Source: JBNJEM01 sp051745935
GTDB taxonomy: Bacteria > Planctomycetota > Planctomycetia > Pirellulales > Pirellulaceae
Assembly: GCA_051745935.1 (NCBI GenBank)
Contig: JBNJEM010000323.1
Coordinates: forward strand, 1-8,657
Length of the DNA: 8,657 nt
Direction of reading: 5' to 3'
Shown: positions 4,584 through 8,657 of the stretch, piece by piece
Numbering within the stretch: the stretch's first letter is position 1
Layout of the letters: the number at the start of each line of letters is the position of its first letter
Notes under the pieces: model-generated
Databases searched by the model: none
Told to the model about the DNA's origin: nothing
Seen by the model: only the letters and a program-made list of their open reading frames with translations
Position numbers and translations under genes: made by a program

Positions 4584-6094
4584 TCACACAAAAGCAGTTG
4601 AACAAATGGAAACACGCCCTGCGGTCCACGGTTCCCGTCATCGGGCCGATGCGGCAACGCGCCGCCATCAAGGCCTTGGAGGAGCATCGCGACCATCCCG
4701 AGACGATTCCTTTGCTGGCCGAGGCAGCCACCATATCGCAAAAGGATGTTTCGGAGCGTGCAGCCCAGGCATTGGCCAACCTGAAAGCGCAGCCGGCGAT
4801 CGACGCGCTGTGTGCCTTGTGGGCGAAGGGGCGTCAAGAAAGGTTGGGCGCGATCGTCGCCGAGCAGGGATATATCGCGTCGAAGCCACTCCGGGTAAAG
4901 GTGCTTTCGATCTTGAAGTGTCGCAAACGTTTAGCAACCGACCGGGCCGACGTGGCTCGGTTCTTCGTGTCATTGCTGAGGGACAGGGACGAGGTACTTC
5001 GGACTGGTGCCGAGAAGTCCCTCAAGAACGCTTCGCCTGGGCCTGCTCAGGACGCGCTCTGCGAGGAGGCAATCCAAAACCCCAAGGGGCAAGCCGCGAA
5101 ACTTTGCGTTGAACGCGGCTTCCGCCCTTCGGACCATGAGCGGCTGTGCCTGTTTCTGTTCGTCACGCGGCAGTTGGACGCCTACTTCAAGGAGGACTAC
5201 GAGTTCCAGAGCCTGAAGCTCGAGTACGACCGGGCCGGCGCGACGGTGCAGGGGCACGTGATGGAGGTGGTCCGCTCGGGCGACCGGCGGTGCGCCGGGT
5301 TCTTCGGCACCAAGAGCAAGCCGCTGACCGAGTGCAGCGAGACGGAGATCAAGCTGGCCATGGACTCTTGGGCCCGCCACCGGGATTGGGTACGGCTGTT
5401 TCAGGCTTGCCTGGAGCTGCCCTTGAAGTACAGCTTCGCGGCGTTTCCGCTTTTCCGCGACTCCGGCTGGCAACCCGACTCGGAGGACCTCCGCAGCGCC
5501 TACCGGCAGATTCTGGCCGACACGGACGGGCAAGGCGTACCCGAGACCAGGGCGACGAAGGCTGAAAGCCCGTTGTTCGAGCAATGGCTGGGCGCGGGCG
5601 GCAGCGGCGAATGGGCCAGAATGAACGCGGCAGAGCTGCTCCAGCGGCTGAAGTCGGCCACGCCACCGGAGGGCGTGGGCCTGGTGGCAGCGCTAGCCGC
5701 CGCGACCAACCCGAGCGCAGGGGCTGTGGAAGCGGTTCGCGACAGCCCCCATTGGCCCATTCGGCTGGCCGGCTACACGACCGGCCTGTTACAGGACCTT
5801 ACCAGCGATGCGGTCGAGGACCCCAACTACTGGGTCGGCGAACTGGCCTCCGCCTCGAGCGTGTTGGAGCTGTGGCCGGGCAAGGCAACCCCGGCCGACC
5901 TGGAGGCCCTCAAGGCTGCCCCGTTCGAGGCCTTCATCGGCAAACTGGGCGCCGCGCGCAAGGTGCTGCGAACCATCATGGGGCACCGCATCACCACCGG
6001 CACCTTCGAGGACATGGTGATCGAGGCCGGCGAGTTCGCCGGCGAGTTCGTCGACGCCGGGGGACCCGAGTTCGAGACCGAGCAGGAGAGCTAA
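4580..6094 (+). CDS. HEAT-repeat-like helical protein of the Hsp70/GrpE module
   Basis: A 504-residue, apparently cytoplasmic protein. Residues about 25-190 have the look of HEAT/armadillo-type helical pairs: RQRAAIKALEEH, SERAAQALANLKAQPAIDAL, RVKVLSILKCRKRL and EVLRTGAEKSLKN are spaced by roughly 30-40 residues. The rest is helical with no domain I can name, and the C-terminus is a short acidic tail. HEAT arrays are protein-binding scaffolds; in this context it may bring substrates or the variable proteins to the Hsp70-like ATPase. The start is ATG 4580, with GGGAGGA (4564-4570) 9 nt upstream; an in-frame TTG at 4574 is too close to that site. The start overlaps the RT stop as ATGA. The stop is 2 nt before the GrpE-like gene. 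The HEAT call rests on helix-pair spacing only. Confidence 0.65.
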   Translation: MITQKQLNKWKHALRSTVPVIGPMRQRAAIKALEEHRDHPETIPLLAEAATISQKDVSERAAQALANLKAQPAIDALCALWAKGRQERLGAIVAEQGYIASKPLRVKVLSILKCRKRLATDRADVARFFVSLLRDRDEVLRTGAEKSLKNASPGPAQDALCEEAIQNPKGQAAKLCVERGFRPSDHERLCLFLFVTRQLDAYFKEDYEFQSLKLEYDRAGATVQGHVMEVVRSGDRRCAGFFGTKSKPLTECSETEIKLAMDSWARHRDWVRLFQACLELPLKYSFAAFPLFRDSGWQPDSEDLRSAYRQILADTDGQGVPETRATKAESPLFEQWLGAGGSGEWARMNAAELLQRLKSATPPEGVGLVAALAAATNPSAGAVEAVRDSPHWPIRLAGYTTGLLQDLTSDAVEDPNYWVGELASASSVLELWPGKATPADLEALKAAPFEAFIGKLGAARKVLRTIMGHRITTGTFEDMVIEAGEFAGEFVDAGGPEFETEQES

Positions 6095-6096
6095 GT

Positions 6097-6657
6097 ATGA
6101 GCACGCGAAAACCGGGATATTTCGCGCGGCTGACCGCCGCTTTGTTGGACCGCGATCCGCCATCGGCCACGACGGCACTCGCCGATGAGTCGCCCCAAGC
6201 ACTCGCGGCCCGGGTCGCCTCGCTGGAAATGGACCTCAAGGAGCGCGACGAGCGGATCGAGCACATGCGTACCGAGTATGAAACGCTCCAGCGTGCCAAG
6301 GACCGCGTTGCCGCCGAGGTGGGCCAGGACGGCGTGGAGAAGCTGCTCAAGCGGCTGAGCGGACCGCTGGCCACCCTGGCCGGTCTGACCAGCATGGCGG
6401 AGGCGGGCGACGAGGTCGAAACGGCGGACCTGGTGCAACTGATCCGCGACCTGGAGAAGACGCTCGCCCGGGCCGGCCTGGCGCGGATCGGCACCGTGGG
6501 CGAACAGGCCGACTTCGACGTGGCCGGCCACCAGCGCATGAGCGGCGGGGCCGTGAAGCCGGGCACCCGCGTCACGGTGCGGCTACCCGGATATCGACTG
6601 GGAGAGAAGGTACTGGTCAAGGCCATGGTCAGCGCCGAGGAGCAAGACGATGGGTAA
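6097..6657 (+). CDS. GrpE-like nucleotide exchange factor
   Basis: A 186-residue protein with GrpE architecture: a charged helical and probably coiled-coil segment (about 34-75, LEMDLKERDERIEHMRTEYE), a middle helical part, and a C-terminal beta domain at about 139-181 (ADFDVAGHQRMSGGAVKPGT then RVTVRLPGYRLGEKVLVKAM). The spacing of F-D, H, PGT and GYRLGEKVL-x-x-AMV matches the GrpE signature. GrpE releases ADP from Hsp70 proteins; the partner is almost certainly the Hsp70-like protein encoded next. An AGGAGAG lies 6 nt before the ATG. The frame is open further upstream, but ATG 6097 directly follows the HEAT gene stop. The last 8 nt overlap the start of the Hsp70-like gene. It differs enough from housekeeping GrpE that I give no symbol. 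Confidence 0.85.
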   Translation: MSTRKPGYFARLTAALLDRDPPSATTALADESPQALAARVASLEMDLKERDERIEHMRTEYETLQRAKDRVAAEVGQDGVEKLLKRLSGPLATLAGLTSMAEAGDEVETADLVQLIRDLEKTLARAGLARIGTVGEQADFDVAGHQRMSGGAVKPGTRVTVRLPGYRLGEKVLVKAMVSAEEQDDG

Positions 6658-8284
6658 AGTGGCTGTCGACTTCGGCACGGGCAACACCGTGCTGGCCCGC
6701 TTCAACGAGACGATCGAGCGGGCCGAGACCATCGAGCTTCCCGGCATCACCACCACCATGGAATACATGCCGAATCACAAGAAGCCGCACCAGAAGTTCA
6801 TCGTGCCGGTCACGCCCTCGATGATCCACTACTCGGAAACGGAAACACTCATCGGCAACCAGGTCCTTTCCCGCGGGCTGGCCGAGCATGGCGACACCTT
6901 CCGCTGGATGAAGCGGGGCATTGCCCAGGGAGCGACGCGGCGGAAGCGGACCGCTCAAGGACACAAGAGCCCCGCCGACGCGGGCAAGGATTTTTTGACG
7001 CTCCTGCTCAACTACGCCTCCGACCAGATTTCGCCCCGGGACGACGAGTTCACCTTCACCGCGCCGACCGAGGCGTTCGAGGATTTCGAGGACTGGATTC
7101 GCCGGGTGTGCGAGGCCGTCGGTATCCGCCGGCTGCGGCTGATTGACGAACCGACGGCCTGCATTCTGGGTTACCACGGCGCGGCCCGTAAGGAAGACCG
7201 GTTCCTGGTATTCGACTTCGGCTGTGGAACGCTCGACGTGGCCGCGGTCCGGGTCGACATGGCCTCGGAGAAGAAGAAGGCCATTCAACTCGGCCGGGCC
7301 GGAGAAGACATCGGCGGCATGGACCTGGATTGCTGGCTGGCCGACGACTTTTGCCGGCGTCATGAACTTAACGGTCCGCGCCGTCGCCAGTGGGAGGCGC
7401 TCATCTTGCGCCAGGCCGAAACGGCCAAGATCACGCTCTCCGATCCGGCCGAGCAGGAAGCCGACATCTCCGTGATCGACGACGTGGGCCCGCGCAAACG
7501 GGTTATGCGAACCACGTACCGGTGGACTTGCGACCGCTGTCGGCAAGGCGAGGCGGGCGATCACCAACAGCCTGGTGAGTCCTGCCTGGGCTGCCTGCTG
7601 CTGAAGGAAAACTTTCTCGGCCAGGTCCGTCACACCATGGACAAAGCCTTGGAGAACGCGGCCGTCAAGGCGGGCGTGCGGCGGGACGACCTCGTCAAGG
7701 TCCTGGTCACCGGCGGCACCAGCTTGGTGCCCTGCGTACGGCGGCTTCTGGTGCAGACCTTCGACCACCGCGCGGTGCTGACCAACCCGTTCGACGCCGT
7801 CTCGCGCGGGGCCTGCCGAGGCATCGTGGCGCCCATCCTGCAGCACGACTACGCGATCGAAAGCTACAACGCCCAACGAAAGGATTACGAGTTCAAGCCG
7901 ATGTTCCGCGGCGGCACCGAGTACCCTACCGGGCCCGACGCAGTCCGGCTTTGGGCGCGCGGCAGTTACGATGGGATGACGCGGATCGGACTGAAGATTT
8001 TCGAGGTCTCGCGGATGAAGACGCGGCGGCTCGATGTCGAAATGGTCGACGCCGACGGCGCGATCCAGGACGACAGCCGCGTGGCTACCCAGTTCGCCCA
8101 CATCTGCCTCAACCGCGACAACCCCACGTTCATCGTCGCCGATCCGCCGGTGCACCTCGAGCGCGACAAGAAACGGTTTCTTTGCTCGTTCCAAGTCGAC
8201 GGGCACCGGCGGTTGCTGGTCACCGTGCTGGACAATTTTTCGGGAAAGACCCTGTTGAAAGACCATCCCGTGGTGAGGCTGTGA
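6650..8284 (+). CDS. Hsp70-like ATPase with CxxC-CxxC insertion and no lid
   Basis: A 544-residue actin-fold ATPase of the Hsp70 family. Nucleotide-binding motifs run in order: phosphate 1 VAVDFGTGNTV (4-14), connect motif IDEPTACILGY (165-175), phosphate 2 FDFGCGTLDVAAV (188-200), EDIGGMDLD (219-227), and the adenosine motif VLVTGGTSLVP (351-361) followed by NPFDAVSRGA. An insertion at about 292-316 has C294-x2-C297 and C312-x2-C315, a zinc-ribbon-like pattern not found in DnaK; it falls in the subdomain IIB region where DnaK has the loop before the 'R-x-x-F' helix. The C-terminal 150 residues resemble only the end of the beta substrate domain (FQVDGHRRLLVTVLD) and the helical lid is missing. 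GAGGAG lies 7 nt upstream of the ATG, which overlaps the GrpE-like stop. The gene is followed after 33 nt by a third FGE-fold gene. Confidence 0.9.
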   Translation: MGKVAVDFGTGNTVLARFNETIERAETIELPGITTTMEYMPNHKKPHQKFIVPVTPSMIHYSETETLIGNQVLSRGLAEHGDTFRWMKRGIAQGATRRKRTAQGHKSPADAGKDFLTLLLNYASDQISPRDDEFTFTAPTEAFEDFEDWIRRVCEAVGIRRLRLIDEPTACILGYHGAARKEDRFLVFDFGCGTLDVAAVRVDMASEKKKAIQLGRAGEDIGGMDLDCWLADDFCRRHELNGPRRRQWEALILRQAETAKITLSDPAEQEADISVIDDVGPRKRVMRTTYRWTCDRCRQGEAGDHQQPGESCLGCLLLKENFLGQVRHTMDKALENAAVKAGVRRDDLVKVLVTGGTSLVPCVRRLLVQTFDHRAVLTNPFDAVSRGACRGIVAPILQHDYAIESYNAQRKDYEFKPMFRGGTEYPTGPDAVRLWARGSYDGMTRIGLKIFEVSRMKTRRLDVEMVDADGAIQDDSRVATQFAHICLNRDNPTFIVADPPVHLERDKKRFLCSFQVDGHRRLLVTVLDNFSGKTLLKDHPVVRL

Positions 8285-8317
8285 CAGTCGTTGCTGGACT
8301 TTGGAAAGGCGGACGCG

Positions 8318-8657
8318 ATGCGTGATCGGAATATCGAAATTGACTGGCGGATGGTGGACGTTTGGGACCTGGTGAGCGATCGGTTTGTCACGGATTACCG
8401 GCACCGTTTCTTCGAGAATCCGACCGACGGCAGTCTGCTGCTGCTGGTTCCCGGCGGGACGTTCCTGGCCGGTGGACCGGCAGAGAAGGAGGGCGGCGGA
8501 AATCCCTTCCCCGTCGAGTTGCCGCCGTACTACTTGGGGATCCATCCGGTGACCAACTCGCAGTACAAGCGGTTTGTGGATGCCACGGGGCACCGCCCTC
8601 CCGACGAGACGGATTATGGCGATCCGGTTTGGCAAGGCAAGACCTTTCCGGCAGTGA
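8318..8657 (+). CDS. Third FGE-sulfatase/C-type-lectin paralogue, N-terminal part
   Basis: The frame opens at ATG 8318 and stays open to the window edge (113 codons seen). After a unique 33-residue start (MRDRNIEIDWRMVDVWDL...) comes the shared block DGSLLLLVPGGTFLAGGP, then PFPVELPPYYLGIHPVTNSQ and YKRFVDATGHRPPDETDY, clearly the same family as targets 1 and 2. Bases 8571-8657 match 2746-2832 of target 2 with a single difference. GGAAAGG lies about 10 nt upstream. The C-terminal half, where a VR would be, is outside the window. It is likely co-transcribed with the Hsp70-like gene (33 nt gap). Confidence 0.88.
   Translation, partial: MRDRNIEIDWRMVDVWDLVSDRFVTDYRHRFFENPTDGSLLLLVPGGTFLAGGPAEKEGGGNPFPVELPPYYLGIHPVTNSQYKRFVDATGHRPPDETDYGDPVWQGKTFPAV

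Noticed and set aside
6629..8635. 668-codon open frame on the minus strand
   Set aside because: It mirrors the Hsp70-like gene with its diagnostic motifs on the + strand. Long antisense frames are expected from GC-rich codon usage. It has no recognisable motif.

Overview
The window holds a diversity-generating retroelement (DGR) whose reverse transcriptase is fused by a translational overlap to a three-gene chaperone-like module (HEAT-repeat protein, GrpE-like factor, Hsp70-like ATPase). Paralogous FGE-sulfatase/C-type-lectin-fold proteins lie on both sides. GC content is high, genes are tightly packed on the + strand and most have clear Shine-Dalgarno sites. This gene mix suggests a large-genome environmental bacterium, with Planctomycetota as my best guess; that is an inference from gene content only.

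Layout. Bases 1-360 (minus strand) hold the C-terminal end of a degraded IS91-like transposase that runs off the left edge. Bases 359-506 are a regulatory region: a hairpin, a good sigma70-type promoter (TTGACA, 17 bp, TATGTT) with an inverted repeat over the -10, and a small 5'-leader hairpin. Then follow a small ribbon-helix-helix-like protein (507-701), variable target protein 1 (708-1547) carrying VR1, a repeat-rich intergenic region, avd (1683-2072), the template repeat TR (2125-2246) in a structured non-coding segment, target protein 2 (2475-3320) carrying VR2, the DGR reverse transcriptase (3495-4583), the HEAT protein (4580-6094), the GrpE-like protein (6097-6657), the Hsp70-like protein (6650-8284), and the start of a third FGE-fold paralogue (8318 to the window end).

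Mutagenesis is visible directly. Aligned base by base, VR1 differs from TR at 22 positions and VR2 at 17. Every one of these substitutions is at a TR adenine; there are none at C, G or T. VR2 also has one in-frame extra CCC. The TR is built for this: its variable codons are mostly AAC/AAT, while the segments encoding structural residues contain no A.

How it may work together (inference). RT, Avd and the TR RNA would write adenine-randomised cDNA into the 3' ends of the target genes, changing the ligand-binding face of the C-type-lectin fold. The RT stop overlaps the HEAT-protein start (ATGA) and the Hsp70 start overlaps the GrpE-like stop, so RT and chaperone module appear to be one translational unit. 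The Hsp70-like protein keeps the nucleotide-binding motifs, has a CxxC...CxxC insertion and lacks the usual helical lid. The module could fold or quality-control the hypervariable proteins, or act as the ATP-dependent effector of a recognition system whose sensors are those proteins. The sequence does not decide between these.
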